Shown piece after piece: positions 10,878-20,770 of a DNA stretch of 64,000 bases (the first letter of the stretch is position 1; each line of letters opens with the position of its first letter). Source of the stretch: Asparagopsis taxiformis (taxonomy: Eukaryota; Rhodophyta; Florideophyceae; Bonnemaisoniales; Bonnemaisoniaceae); assembly GCA_030407315.1 (NCBI GenBank), contig JALQPE010001039.1:35004-99003 (forward strand). Direction: 5' to 3'. The position numbers and the translations under genes are program-made. Below the pieces are notes generated by a model. The model saw only the letters and a list, made by a program, of their open reading frames with translations. It was not told the DNA's origin and did not search any database.

Positions 10878-11318
10878 TCAAAGGGCGTCGAGATAATTGC
10901 CGACATTATCCATTCCAAGACCCTTACGACGATCATCCAAAATATCTCGTCGTCTCTCCTTAATATCCTTGAGTTTACCGACGAGTTCGTCGCGCGTCCT
11001 CGAGTTTTGAATCTCCTTCATTTCGAAACTGGCCAGATCATCGGGCATGGACACACCGAGACAATCGTCCATCTCAGCCTCGCCAATGAATCCATCGCCC
11101 ATATCGTCGTCCTGCTCGCCGGACGACGGGTCCTTAAACTCGCTCTGTCGAATCACATACCCCGTGTCCTCGCTCTTCTTCACGGGCTCTCCGGCGGCGG
11201 CTGTCGACATGTGCACGCGCGCGGGGCGGCGCGCGGGCGTCGCGCGCGTCGCGCTGCTCAGCGCGCGCGTCGGCGACGGCCGGCCGGTCACGGGCATGGC
11301 GGCGATGAAGGCGGTCAT
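10878..11318 (-). CDS. Small protein with plastid-transit-like N-terminus
   Basis: This is a 146-residue protein. Residues 1-45 are rich in Ser, Thr, Ala, Arg and Pro with almost no acidic residues (RPSPTRALSSATRATPARRP), the composition of a plastid or mitochondrial targeting peptide. The mature part is acidic then charged-helical (GEQDDDMGDGFIGEAEMDD, KLKDIKERRRDILDDRRKG) and ends GNYLDAL. I do not recognise the family. A TATAAA lies 90 bp upstream on the coding strand, which supports this start. A nuclear-encoded organellar protein fits a photosynthetic host. It lies in the non-duplicated spacer and is probably single-copy. Confidence 0.7.
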   Translation of the reverse strand: MTAFIAAMPVTGRPSPTRALSSATRATPARRPARVHMSTAAAGEPVKKSEDTGYVIRQSEFKDPSSGEQDDDMGDGFIGEAEMDDCLGVSMPDDLASFEMKEIQNSRTRDELVGKLKDIKERRRDILDDRRKGLGMDNVGNYLDAL

Positions 11319-11407
11319 TGTTGGTGGTGTTGGTGGTGGTGGAGATGGTCGGCGGGTGGGTGGATGGAGGGATGGAGGGGAGGTGGATAGTTGGGACGCG
11401 GTGTTGG

Positions 11408-11413
11408 TTTATA
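11408..11413 (-). promoter_or_regulatory. TATA box of the gene at 10878-11318
   Basis: TATAAA on the - strand (context GATATAAACCAAC) lies 90-95 bp upstream of the start codon, the same spacing seen for other genes in the window. Confidence 0.55.
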
Positions 11414-11786
11414 TCGTGTGCTGGGGTGTCGAGGAAGGATAGGTGAGGCTGTTGTCGTTCCACGTGGGTCGTGTGTGGTCGGAGGCCCGTGGTGACGACA
11501 CAACGTTTGGCTGAGATGATTGGAAGTGTTTGCAATGAGAGAGTTTGGACCAATGGGCGTGCGGAAGCGGCGCGAGGTTTGGATGAGGTGGCAGATTATT
11601 GAGATTTTGGTTTGAAATTTGGGCCGTGTGCGTGTGGAGGCGGTTGTATGTAATTTTGGGGTATTTTTATGGGGGTTTTTGGATCGCGGATGTATCTCCC
11701 GTGATTTAATCCAAGATATTCGTAAATTGCTTTGTGTCTCTCCATATTTGCTCGCCAAACGGCACGTTGCCCGCACGATCTTGGCT

Positions 11787-12128
11787 CTATTTTTTGCACT
11801 TTCTCCAAATTTCTTCCCGCTTTTCCAACCGACGCGCGTTCTGCACGTCCAACCGGCGCCGATTGCGCATATCGTCCGCGCAGGGGTGCGGCCGATACAC
11901 TCTGCGGGAGTACACTGCGTCTTGACGTCGCGCTGCGTCCCTCCCGTTTGCGTGTGCATTGTCGGCTCGCGTGGCCTGTTGCTCGCTCGTGCTGACGTGT
12001 GTCCCCGCGTCGGATTGGTCCCCGCTCGTCTGGTGGCCGGTTTCCGCCTTTGGCAACTGCCAATCGCCCATGTGTCGGGTGTGATCGCCGCTCTCGATAT
12101 CGGACGTGCGCGAGTGCTTTCGGCTCAT
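11787..12128 (-). CDS. Hypothetical charged protein
   Basis: A 113-residue frame opens at an ATG (12128) and reads a polar first half, then a strongly basic C-terminus (RRVYRPHPCADDMRNRRR, ARRLEKREEIWRKCKK) with two cysteines about 25 residues apart. I do not recognise the family. Overlapping frames on both strands are also open because this stretch is GC-rich, so the evidence is weak. It lies between the tRNA-Cys gene and the putative plastid-protein gene. An intron or frameshift could extend it past the stop at 11787. Confidence 0.35.
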   Translation of the reverse strand: MSRKHSRTSDIESGDHTRHMGDWQLPKAETGHQTSGDQSDAGTHVSTSEQQATRADNAHANGRDAARRQDAVYSRRVYRPHPCADDMRNRRRLDVQNARRLEKREEIWRKCKK

Positions 12129-12372
12129 GTTGGAGATTGTTGTCGGCGGTTTGTCAGTTTGTGTTGGTTGCATTCGTCTCTGTTCTCTCGGGTTTTGTGC
12201 AGGACGTTGTTCCGTTGTCGATATCTCATGCTCGGGCTTGCGTAGAACGTCACCGAGCGCGCCAATAGGGCTTGATGACACCTGTAAGTTGACCATGCAA
12301 ATGGAACCGAATTCCAGCCTACCGCATATGATCTATGGTTTATCAACTTCAAAGTGCTTCCGGAAGTAAGCA

Positions 12373-12458
12373 GGGTTCGTAGCTCAGTGGTTGATTTGAC
12401 ATTCCAGAGCAATCGACTGCAGATCGATAGGTCGCGTGTTCGACTCACGCCGGACCCT
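12373..12458 (+). tRNA. tRNA-Cys (GCA) with an insert in the D-loop
   Basis: The acceptor stem is GGGTTCG paired with CGGACCC, followed by discriminator T73, a known identity base of tRNA-Cys. The D-stem is GCTC/GAGC, the anticodon stem is ATCGA/TCGAT with loop CTGCAGA, so the anticodon is GCA (12419-12421). The T-arm is GCGTG TTCGACT CACGC. The D-loop (12386-12406) is 21 nt rather than about 8. After AGTGGT it carries some 13-15 extra bases (TGATTTGACATTCCA), which fits an ectopic intron of the kind known in red algal nuclear tRNAs. A second copy with an unrelated insert at the same place is at 56650-56741. No CCA is encoded. Confidence 0.92.
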
Positions 12459-13404
12459 CTTCTTTTCTCCCTGACGAGTCTGAAATTTTGTACAAATCCA
12501 GATTTAAAATTTTTCGAAAATTCATCCGCCACACGCGCGCCCACGCCAACCGACCAATCTGCCACCGACAACGATCACCGTTCGACAACACCACTCCATG
12601 ACCTGCACCTCCGACAAGTCTCGTGCACACATGTCGCCAACCAGTCAACAATCTACCGTCGCCGATCAGCACATATCCCTTGTCTATGACGCGCGAGTAC
12701 ATTCTCCAGATCGAACAGACGAACAGAGAGACGTCTTTCAAGCGAGTAGAAATGCGCGACAATCTTGCGAGCTGCTCTGCTCTGCCCCGGCCCTGGAACC
12801 TGCGTTAGAACTGCGTCGCTTGGGAATGGCAACTGCCGACGAGATACGCCAGGTTGTTGCGTTGATCACGGCTAGTATTGTTCCATGCGTACGCGCTCGA
12901 TTTTAGCTTTCACAGAGTTGGAGCACGCTTGATTCATGGCTATGGACGACTGTTCAGAGCGGCACCGAAATATTCATTGCGCTTGCTCATCATGACACAA
13001 TTCTGAAACAAATCTTTGTGGTACACAGATATAGCCTTATACCGTTACGGTTACTCTCTGCAAACTCGACATCCTTTGCGCTCCGTCATCAACCAAACTA
13101 CGCATATTCACACTGCAATGCCACGAATTGCCTGCCATTCATCAATCAACTATCAGAGTCTCTACCGAATCGCGAGTAACATCATTATCATAATTTGATT
13201 TTAACCTGATCGGCATTTTGATGTATCTTCCGACATCTCCTGGATCTACATTCCTCTTACTTTCCACGCTACTGCCTCGAAAATCATAGACTCGCCAAAT
13301 GTTCACCACAACAAGCCTTCACAGACAGCTGCACAAAATTGCCACATTCTACACTAAAGACACAGAGAAGAAGCTTTTGCAAGAGAATAAATAACCATGG
13401 ACTG
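12459..13404. other. Spacer with no supported gene
   Basis: I see no long frame with recognisable motifs, no RNA gene and no repeat between the tRNA and the inner edge of the right inverted-repeat arm. Confidence 0.45.
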
Positions 13405-13469
13405 TTTTATTGCCTACACATCCACCCTCTCCATCAGCCAGAACCCTCACTCAATCCCAAACACATCCC

Positions 13470-13820
13470 TCATCTCGCCGCACATCCCTCTTCTACTTCA
13501 GCCGTGTTCCTCAGCACGGTCACAAGCGCCCGTTTGTACGAGGCCAGCGAAAGTTCCAGAAGCAACACTCTGTCGCAATTGTTGCCCTCCCGGTTCGCTA
13601 GCCTCTTCAGCCGCGCAAAGTCTGCATGGCAGATTTTGAGCTCCTCACTCCATTCCGAAAACGAAAACTGTTTGGCGAGCAGTTGTTTCGTGACGAGTCG
13701 GGTCGCTCGATTCTCTGCTTTCCTGGCAGCTTTCCTCACACGCTTGCTGTGTGGAGAGAGTGACGCTTCCCTTGCCGCTATCCGGGCTTTTTGGATGGCT
13801 TTGTTGAGGCGTGGCGACAT
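13470..13820 (-). CDS. Small basic helical protein D' (right arm, intact)
   Basis: This 116-residue protein is the intact version of the frameshifted copy at 5969-6318. Residues 1-48 are Ala/Arg/Lys-rich and probably helical. Residues 55-110 carry the core shared with protein C (EWSEELKICHADFARLK, ELSLASYKRALVTVLRN, AEVEEGCAAR). The start is the ATG 12 bp after CACAACTACC, in the same context in both arms. No domain is recognised and no targeting signal is visible. Conservation between C and D is concentrated in the C-terminal two thirds, which suggests a folded core with a basic tail. Confidence 0.7.
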   Translation of the reverse strand: MSPRLNKAIQKARIAAREASLSPHSKRVRKAARKAENRATRLVTKQLLAKQFSFSEWSEELKICHADFARLKRLANREGNNCDRVLLLELSLASYKRALVTVLRNTAEVEEGCAAR

Positions 13821-14944
13821 TGTGTGGTAGTTGTGAAGTTTGGGTGTGGATGAGTGTGAAGAGTGCTTTGACAGTGGGGGTGATGGTGCGACTTTTGGAT
13901 CTTGGGCGGTCTTGGGTGGTGGGTATAAGTACCGTTTCGTTGTCGACGCGGTCGCGCGGAACGAATATTTTGAGAATGCGTAATGCAATGGGGAAGGGGA
14001 AAGAATGGGAGAGGGATTGCGTGTAGGGCTGTGAATTATCAGCCGTAATATTGACGCTGTGTTTCACATTCTGTGAATATGTCGATTCCATTCGATAGAG
14101 TAAAGACAGTTTGTGTATTGTCAATGACGGAACAAAGTGAAATGTGGTGTTTCCTTGAAACCAAGCTGCATGTTGTGCTTGCACTTACTAGTTGCATTTT
14201 TGGTGTTCAGGAAAGGAACGAGTTAGTGTCGATTGTAGTGGTTGGTGTGAAGGACTGACGTGAAATGTTAAGAAAATGGGATACTGATCCCCTGCGACAA
14301 GCAATATGGCTCAACTGCTCACAACTGGTGTCCGGATACTGTCCAGACAAAAGCGTTTTACAACACATTTCCTCCCGCTTTCTTCAATCTATTCATTTAA
14401 CAGAGGTTCCAAATTCTTCATGCAAACGATCACAGGGTTTTCATTCCTTCCCCTGCACATCAACTCATTCGTTCAGAAGGGGGGGTGGAAATGAAGGTGG
14501 GATGCCGTTGCTGGGAATTTCCGTTTTTGTATTCTGCCCATAGAATGACTTGGGCCACGCACGGAACAATTCCGAACTGCATTGCTCCTCTGCCATAGAT
14601 AGAAATGCTCTACGCTATACACAAATCATCCACGGCTTTATGCTCGGGGAAGCCCATTCTCCATTTGCCAATTTGCAGCTGTTCTCCGCGGGAGTTCAAA
14701 TTCTTTACCTCGAAGTTGAACATGACTGTTGCAAACATCCCAGACATCTCAATTCTTTTTCACTCGTCTCAATTGTTCATTTCTAATTACATCTCCATTC
14801 ATGCCACCTCCATTCCCTACACACTTGCCACGCTCCCCTTCGCTGTTTCTCACTTTCCTACCTCCCTATTCGACCGTCTATACCCTCCAGAAACGTCCCA
14901 AAATTTACTTTTCCTCTCTACTACTCAGCTATCCACCACCACCC

Positions 14945-16102
14945 TCAGGCCACCATCCATTCATAACGCGCCACTTCCCCTCCCCCGCCGCCACTCCAAC
15001 GACAGGCCCGCCACACAAACACATCTGATGCCAACGCGATCAGCTCGCTCCCGTCGGCGCTCATCCGCAGCGAGCACACATTCCTCATCCGCTCATCCCG
15101 CATTTCCCCGATGAATATAACCTCGTTATCCAACCTGCTCACGTCCCACATGCAGATTCTTTCGCTGTCTCCAGAGTACAGCAACTTGCCATCCGCGCTG
15201 AATGTGACCGACAAAGCGCTGCCGTGATGGCCTCTGAGCGGTGCAAATACCTGCGTGCACGTTTGCAGGTCCCAGATACAGACGCTGCCATCGTCTGCCG
15301 CTGAGGCCACTCGTCGTCCGCACTCGCTCACTGCCAAGTCATTCAGTGGCTTGGTGTGTCCGACAAGCGCGTTTCCGACTGGCTGCAAAGTGTGGGCATT
15401 CCAGACTCGCGCACAGCAATCTGCCGAGGCAGAGACGACCACGGATCCGTCGGCGGCGACAACAAGCGAGCGCACCGTTTTGGCGTGTGCTCTGACCGCG
15501 CTCAGGATGCCGCCGTTGGAAAGGTCGATGAGGAGGAGTATGCCGGATGTGGTGCCGACCACTGCTCGGTGTGACGATACGAGTTGCATGCACTCGACGC
15601 ACTCGTCGCGGCCTGTTCCTGGGATGTGGTACCAGTGAGTGGGATTCTCGTTGGTCCAGAAGATGACATTCCCTGTTGAATCGCAGGAAACAATGCGACC
15701 CGACTGACCGACGCAAATGGCAGCGATGGCGTTATGCTCATGGCCGCCGAGGGTGTGAGTCTTGCGGTGGTTGTGGAGCGAAACGACTCGCAGTTCGCCA
15801 TTGCAGCCGCCGAGGATAATGGAGCCGGATGTGTGGGCGCGCTCCATACGCCAGGGCGAGTAGTCGACGGAGAATGCATTGGTCAACATGGGTATCATGG
15901 GCATGGAGCGGATAATGGAAGCAAGTGTGGTTGGTGAGTGTGGGAGGATGGTGTCGCAGAGAGTGTGTTGTGATCTGCTGGCAATGTCATGGTGGGTGGG
16001 AGAGGATGGTGGGTGTGTCGAATTGGGTGGGGACAAGTTGGGAGCCTGCACGACAGATAGGAGGGTGTGTACAAGTCGTGTGAGGAAGGAGAAACCGAAC
16101 AT
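14945..16102 (-). CDS. WD40-repeat protein E
   Basis: This 385-residue paralog begins at the conserved MFGFS (16102); an upstream in-frame extension to 16453 is not conserved. Residues 1-20 are hydrophobic (MFGFSFLTRLVHTLLSVVQA), followed by a Ser/Pro/His linker to about residue 60 and WD repeats (GGHEHNAIAAICVGQSG, VVSASADCCARVWN, VASAADDGSVCIWDLQT, YSGDSERICMWDV). TACTTAAGTT stands about 95 bp upstream. It is the most diverged full-length member and lies in the block absent from the left arm. Its middle section is close to F at 54016, so exchange between the two is likely. Confidence 0.82.
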   Translation of the reverse strand: MFGFSFLTRLVHTLLSVVQAPNLSPPNSTHPPSSPTHHDIASRSQHTLCDTILPHSPTTLASIIRSMPMIPMLTNAFSVDYSPWRMERAHTSGSIILGGCNGELRVVSLHNHRKTHTLGGHEHNAIAAICVGQSGRIVSCDSTGNVIFWTNENPTHWYHIPGTGRDECVECMQLVSSHRAVVGTTSGILLLIDLSNGGILSAVRAHAKTVRSLVVAADGSVVVSASADCCARVWNAHTLQPVGNALVGHTKPLNDLAVSECGRRVASAADDGSVCIWDLQTCTQVFAPLRGHHGSALSVTFSADGKLLYSGDSERICMWDVSRLDNEVIFIGEMRDERMRNVCSLRMSADGSELIALASDVFVWRACRWSGGGGGEVARYEWMVA

Positions 16103-16194
16103 GATTGTGAAGGCCTTGACTTGTTCGGAATTGGAAGATAGAAGTGGTGAGAGTGATGAAGGGTGTTGGTTGTGGTGATTGTGGTTGTTGGACA

Positions 16195-16204
16195 ACTTAA
16201 GTAG
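16195..16204 (-). promoter_or_regulatory. TACTTAAGTT element of WD40 E
   Basis: The same ten bases as upstream of B, B' and B'' lie 93-102 bp before the E start codon. Confidence 0.45.
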
Positions 16205-17099
16205 GGGAAAGTGGTGTGTGAGGCAGGGCCTGGGAGTGTTTAGAATTGGTTGGGAGTCGATGAGGAGGAGCGAAGCGCGAGAGAGCATGGTGCGAGATAA
16301 TTTCATTTTGGTAAAGTTTTCGAGAGTCAATGGACATGGAGGGCAAGAAGTTTTAGTAGATTGGGACACATGACTACAGAAATGTGAAGGAAATGAGGGA
16401 GGGAAGCATCGTAAGCTCATAGGGAAGAGAATGTGAGAGTGAAATTGTTGCATGTCTCGCGGAGGGAATCGGAGAAGTCATGGCGGGATGCAGACACCGT
16501 GTCGTGGTTGACAAAATTGCGCGCGCACAAAGCTACAGTGGCCTGGGGTGGACAATTTTTTAGTAAAGGGAGTTGATGGGAGACAAAATCATGCGCCGAC
16601 GGACTAGAACAGTTTTCGTTGGCATTTTTGGCCGAATTGTAGAGCATCGCGCAGGTGAAAGTTTCGAGAGTGTGGCTGCAGAACCAGCTCGCACATATCG
16701 ATGTAACATGTACCGGCGTATGTGGCATGACAGATCTCTCTACGCATCAGAGTTTCATGTTTTGTTTAATTGAATGAACGGGGGAAGCGGGAAGATCAAC
16801 TAGTTATCAATGCTATCAATTAGAAAATTGGAGATTTGACGAGGAAACACTGTTGTCGAAGAAGCAGTGCTGGGGCAACAAACGACTATCAACACGTGCT
16901 GTATTATGGTTTGCTGTTCCTTGTAATCCTGTCGCTCTATTCGCTGGAAGGGTGTGTTGGAAGAAAAGTAATGATTATATCATCCCACCATCACTCACGG
17001 CCGCCGCCCACAAAAAAATTTCTTAATCTTGAACTCACATCTGCCCCACTACCACTCCGTCCGTGTCCATTTCCCTCCAGACAACAACACCCAACGTCA

Positions 17100-17246
17100 A
17101 TGATATGCGCTCATTGTTGGTCTCAGAAAGCGAAAGGGAGCAATTATTGTGAGTCATGTGCGATGATCATTCGACTCCCCTATCAACTTATCTTCACATT
17201 TCACGATGACTACGCGCGATTTCCTCGATCAAAGCATAGTACTTAG
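17100..17246 (+). CDS. 48-residue zinc-ribbon-like ORF (copy 1)
   Basis: The frame carries CxxC-x10-CxxC (CAHCWSQKAKGSNYCESC) followed by a short hydrophobic and polar tail. Four cysteines in this spacing could bind one zinc ion. A near copy is at 48548-48694, where the Cys pairs are kept although several other residues differ. No promoter is evident. It may be a small gene or a relic exon of a larger one, since the homologous segment begins about 70 bp upstream. Function is unknown. Confidence 0.4.
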   Translation: MICAHCWSQKAKGSNYCESCAMIIRLPYQLIFTFHDDYARFPRSKHST

Positions 17247-18068
17247 TCTTCTGCGCTTGAGTCCTGGCTCACTAATCTGCAAGGTAGCCCATGCCACAAG
17301 TTGCGTCAGCTGAGGCCACCATCCAGTCGATCCCACGCACTGATCGCCATGGGATTGAGCGGTGACTGGAATGCTGGACACACGCGTTACTTACGGGCTG
17401 GAGGATGTGTGGATCCACGTTTCTAGCAAACAGTGCATCGAGCTGGATACCGCAATGGCCCGTTTGGTCAACCACGAATAGCTGCACTGTTTTCGAGCGC
17501 CCTGAGGGTATAAGTGGTTTGTACGCAGTCAGTATCGATGTGCTCCAGCAAGCCGGACTGCATGTGAGCAACAGCTTTGCCACGTAGAACGAATTGCACG
17601 CCGTCTCTGTATTCACGATTGTCACCTCAGTATATTAGCAGAGCTCCACGAATGGTGATTTCTCACCAGGTTACCTTCCTGAAATGCGTAGATTCCACAC
17701 CTCTACTACTACTGGTGATTCTAGGATGATCTCTTTGTACATATCAGTCACAAGTAGACAGTAGCATTGGAAATCCAGTCTGCCTCTAGAACGTCATCCG
17801 CATTCCATCCAGTGTGTCCCGATGATCGCCGTAAGTAATCAACCTGTTCAGATTTAATGGAGATACAAAACGCAAGATTAGAAGAACCCGACACTACCTA
17901 CCACTCATCCAAACTCCAGCATCACATGCATTTCCCCGCCATGGGGACTCTGAACTCCCTTACTATTCTAAAACCACACTCAACTAGTCCAATCTAATAA
18001 AGAACAGCAGTACATGGCACAGAAAAGCTGGAGTTCGATTGTTCCTTTTATTATGTATAAACACCAAG

Positions 18069-18461
18069 CTATTCAACGGAAGCTGATTGCATAGCTGAGC
18101 ACAATCCACCTAGTGCAGCACACCCTTCTTCCACCTCTGCTGTATTCCTAAGCAAGGTCACCAGCACTCTTTTGTAGGAGGCAAGCGAAAGGTCAAACTC
18201 TAGGACCATGTCGCTTTTGTTGCATTCCTTGCCGGCTTGTTGCTTTAGCCTGGCATAGTCTGCATGGCAGACCTCGAGTTCCATGCTCCACTCCGCAAAC
18301 GACAACTGCATGGATTGCAGATGTTTTGTGAGGAGCCTAGTGGCTCTTTTCTCGGCTTTGCCAGCAGCCTTTCTGACCCGTTTGGTGCGCTGGAAGCGAG
18401 AAGCTTCCCTGGCCGCTGAGCGGGCCTTCTGGATCGCATTTTCCAGGCGCATGGACTTCAT
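18069..18461 (-). CDS. Small basic helical protein C' (right arm)
   Basis: This 130-residue twin of the gene at 5035-5427 starts at the ATG giving MKSMRLENAIQ. A longer in-frame upstream extension exists (to 18662), but it is low-complexity His/Pro/Ser sequence and is broken in the left-arm copy, so it is not taken as coding. It has the same basic helix and the same core motifs (CHADYARLK, LASYKRVLVTLLRN). Both arms keep an intact frame, which suggests the protein is under selection or the duplication is young. Confidence 0.7.
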   Translation of the reverse strand: MKSMRLENAIQKARSAAREASRFQRTKRVRKAAGKAEKRATRLLTKHLQSMQLSFAEWSMELEVCHADYARLKQQAGKECNKSDMVLEFDLSLASYKRVLVTLLRNTAEVEEGCAALGGLCSAMQSASVE

Positions 18462-19497
18462 GATGGAGTATTTTGGAGAGTCTGGAATGGAGTTTGGAAA
18501 GAGGGTTTGGAAGTGTTGAAGGTGGATGAGGGTGGACTGGGAGGCTATTGGAATGAGGATATTGAATATGTACTGGAAAGGATTGCAAAGCGACTCTGAC
18601 TCTCTGTAATGGAAATATTTAGGTGGGTGCTGAATGTCATGGGAGGGAGAGGGTTGCGTCACGAATCAGGGGCGCATGAATGGGAAATGTGGGGCAATGA
18701 GATTGATGCTGAGTGAATGAATGGTTTGATAATTTGTGCGAAAGGGGATACAGGTTGTTCACCATGCACGAAATGAGGCGAGAGGAGACTATGGGATGAA
18801 TATTTTGAGCAGGATGAATTGCATTGGGAATGGTGTGTGGTGAAATGAGAGGAATTGATAGGGATCGGTATCGGCCTTACTGTTTCACATGATGGAGCTG
18901 ACAAGAAAGTCATTGAGTCTGGAGTACTTGGACGGAATTGGAGAGCAGGTAAAATTACTCCATTCGGCAAAATGCAACATCACCCAGGACAATCTAAACG
19001 TGAATCCCCACGCTAAGCTATTAGATAGGCTCTGGTGCTGACCACGATTGATTATGTTTGATTCCTCAACTTTTCTGAAGATGAGTCTCGTCTGTCGAGA
19101 GGAAGCAGTAGGACAAGTATGATAGGAAATCTTGAAACTGTCGGGCGCGTTGTCGTGTCTGGGAATTTATTTGATCAAACGCTGTACACGTTTACACTTG
19201 GCATTGGCTGTTGTATCCTATAATGGAATATATTTTCAGCCTCACTACCTCTTTCCATTCCACAGTGCCCGCCATGTTTCTAATTGATCGATCTCCCACA
19301 CTAAATTTAATTCGTTTCCACGCCCCTCAATTGGTAATTCAACTCCATCCACACCCATCACAACCCATATTCCCGCCCGCAGACTAAACACGTGCCATAT
19401 CCTCCTTCGCTGTTTCTTCTACTCCTCCACTCCTATTCGACAGTTCCCAAACCCTTGTGCAAATAACAAATATTTTCATTTACATTCTTCTACTCTC

Positions 19498-20661
19498 TCA
19501 TGCTACATTCAGTCGTTCAAACCTCACCACCCTTCCCTCTTCCGCTCTACCACCCACGCCCTCCTTTCCACTCACACTCCACACAAACACACCCGTGGCC
19601 AGTGCGATCAGCGATTTCCCGTCCGCACTCATACGCAGGGAGCACACATTTCGCATACGCTCGTGCTGCAATTCACCGACGAATTTCACCCCGTCATATA
19701 GGTTGCTAACGTCCCACATGCAGATTCGGTCACTGCCGCCGGAGTACAACAGCTTGCCGTCCGTGCTGAAAACAACCGACAACGCACTGCCGAAATGGCC
19801 TCTGAGTGGCGCGAATACCTGCTTGCACAAGCGCACGTCCCAGATACGCACACTGCCATCGTATGCAGCCGATGCGACCAGCTGTCCGCACCCGCTAATA
19901 GCCAATCCATTGAGCGACTTGTCGTGACCTAGGAGTGCCTCGCCCACTGGTTGCAACGTCTGGGCATCCCAGAGTCGCGCAGAGCAATCGGCCGATGCAG
20001 ATACAACAACGGATCCGTTGGCGGCCACGACGAGCGAACGCACCGTTTTCGCATGGGCTCTCGCAATGCTCACGATGCCGCCGTTGTTCATGTCGATGAG
20101 CAGAAGTAAGCCAGATCTCGTACCGACTACCGCTCGGCTGGACGAGACAAGCTGCAGGCATTCGACGTATTCTTCGCAATCCGTTCCGGGGATGTGGAAC
20201 CAGCGAGTGAGCTTGTAGTTGTTCCAGATGATGACGATTCCGGAAGAATCACAGGACACCATGCAGCCTGATTGCCCGACGCAGATGGCAGTAATGGCAT
20301 TGTCCTCGTGACCATGGAGGGCGTGACTCTCCTGACCATTGTGGGGCGAAATCACTCGCAACTCACCACTGTAGGCGCCGAGGATGATTGATCCTGTGGA
20401 GTGGGCGATTTCCATGCGCCATGGCCAGTAGTCGACCGAGAAGACATTGGTCAACGTAGGTGACATCGGCGTGCATCGAATGATGGACTTGAGCGGTTTG
20501 GGTGATGGTGGGGTATGAGCGTTAGAGATGGGGCTCTCCAGCATAGCATCTTGGTTGGGGGAGGATTGTGGTGATGGGGAAATGGATGGTGAGCTCCTTC
20601 GAGCTCGCCCAATGGAAAATATGGCCTGGAAAAGACCGACAAGGAGAGAAAATCCAAACAT
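19498..20661 (-). CDS. WD40-repeat protein B' (right arm)
   Basis: This 387-residue protein is nearly identical to B (2735-3898), starting at MFGFSLLVGLFQAIFSIG. Visible differences include IWNN preceded by IVI instead of IVT, SARLWD for SARIWD, DVRLCKQV for DVRTCKQV, and a C-terminal VGGRAEE for VGCRAEE. The WD-repeat signature residues are kept. TACTTAAGTT stands at 20761-20770. It is followed on its strand by the interrupted A' gene. Confidence 0.85.
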   Translation of the reverse strand: MFGFSLLVGLFQAIFSIGRARRSSPSISPSPQSSPNQDAMLESPISNAHTPPSPKPLKSIIRCTPMSPTLTNVFSVDYWPWRMEIAHSTGSIILGAYSGELRVISPHNGQESHALHGHEDNAITAICVGQSGCMVSCDSSGIVIIWNNYKLTRWFHIPGTDCEEYVECLQLVSSSRAVVGTRSGLLLLIDMNNGGIVSIARAHAKTVRSLVVAANGSVVVSASADCSARLWDAQTLQPVGEALLGHDKSLNGLAISGCGQLVASAAYDGSVRIWDVRLCKQVFAPLRGHFGSALSVVFSTDGKLLYSGGSDRICMWDVSNLYDGVKFVGELQHERMRNVCSLRMSADGKSLIALATGVFVWSVSGKEGVGGRAEEGRVVRFERLNVA

Positions 20662-20760
20662 AGCTTTGGTTACTTTGTTTGATGTGTTGAAAACTGAATG
20701 GCAGATGTGAATGGAGCGATGGAGAGGGATGGTGGGTTGCAGTTATTGGCATTGTTGGGG

Positions 20761-20770
20761 AACTTAAGTA
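20761..20770 (-). promoter_or_regulatory. TACTTAAGTT element of WD40 B'
   Basis: The element lies 100-109 bp upstream of the B' start codon and is conserved among paralogs. Confidence 0.45.

Larger units (their letters stand above)
14122..17824. other. 3.7-kb block present only in the right arm
   Basis: Left-arm sequence is continuous across about 5665-5672 (GGCGATCCATACACAAACTG), whereas in the right arm the two halves lie at 14122 and 17824. The block contains WD40 gene E and a zinc-ribbon ORF. Bases 17025-17295 are repeated at 48475-48745. No inverted ends or target duplication are evident, so this looks like segmental transposition, or deletion from the left arm, rather than a transposon. 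Confidence 0.75.

Noticed and set aside
16117..16453. Upstream extension of WD40 E to give 502 residues
   Set aside because: The extension crosses the conserved promoter-like element and is not shared with paralogs; all others start at MFGFS.
18462..18662. N-terminal extension of protein C'
   Set aside because: It is low-complexity His/Pro/Ser sequence, and the left-arm copy has no equivalent open frame. The conserved start is MKSMRL.
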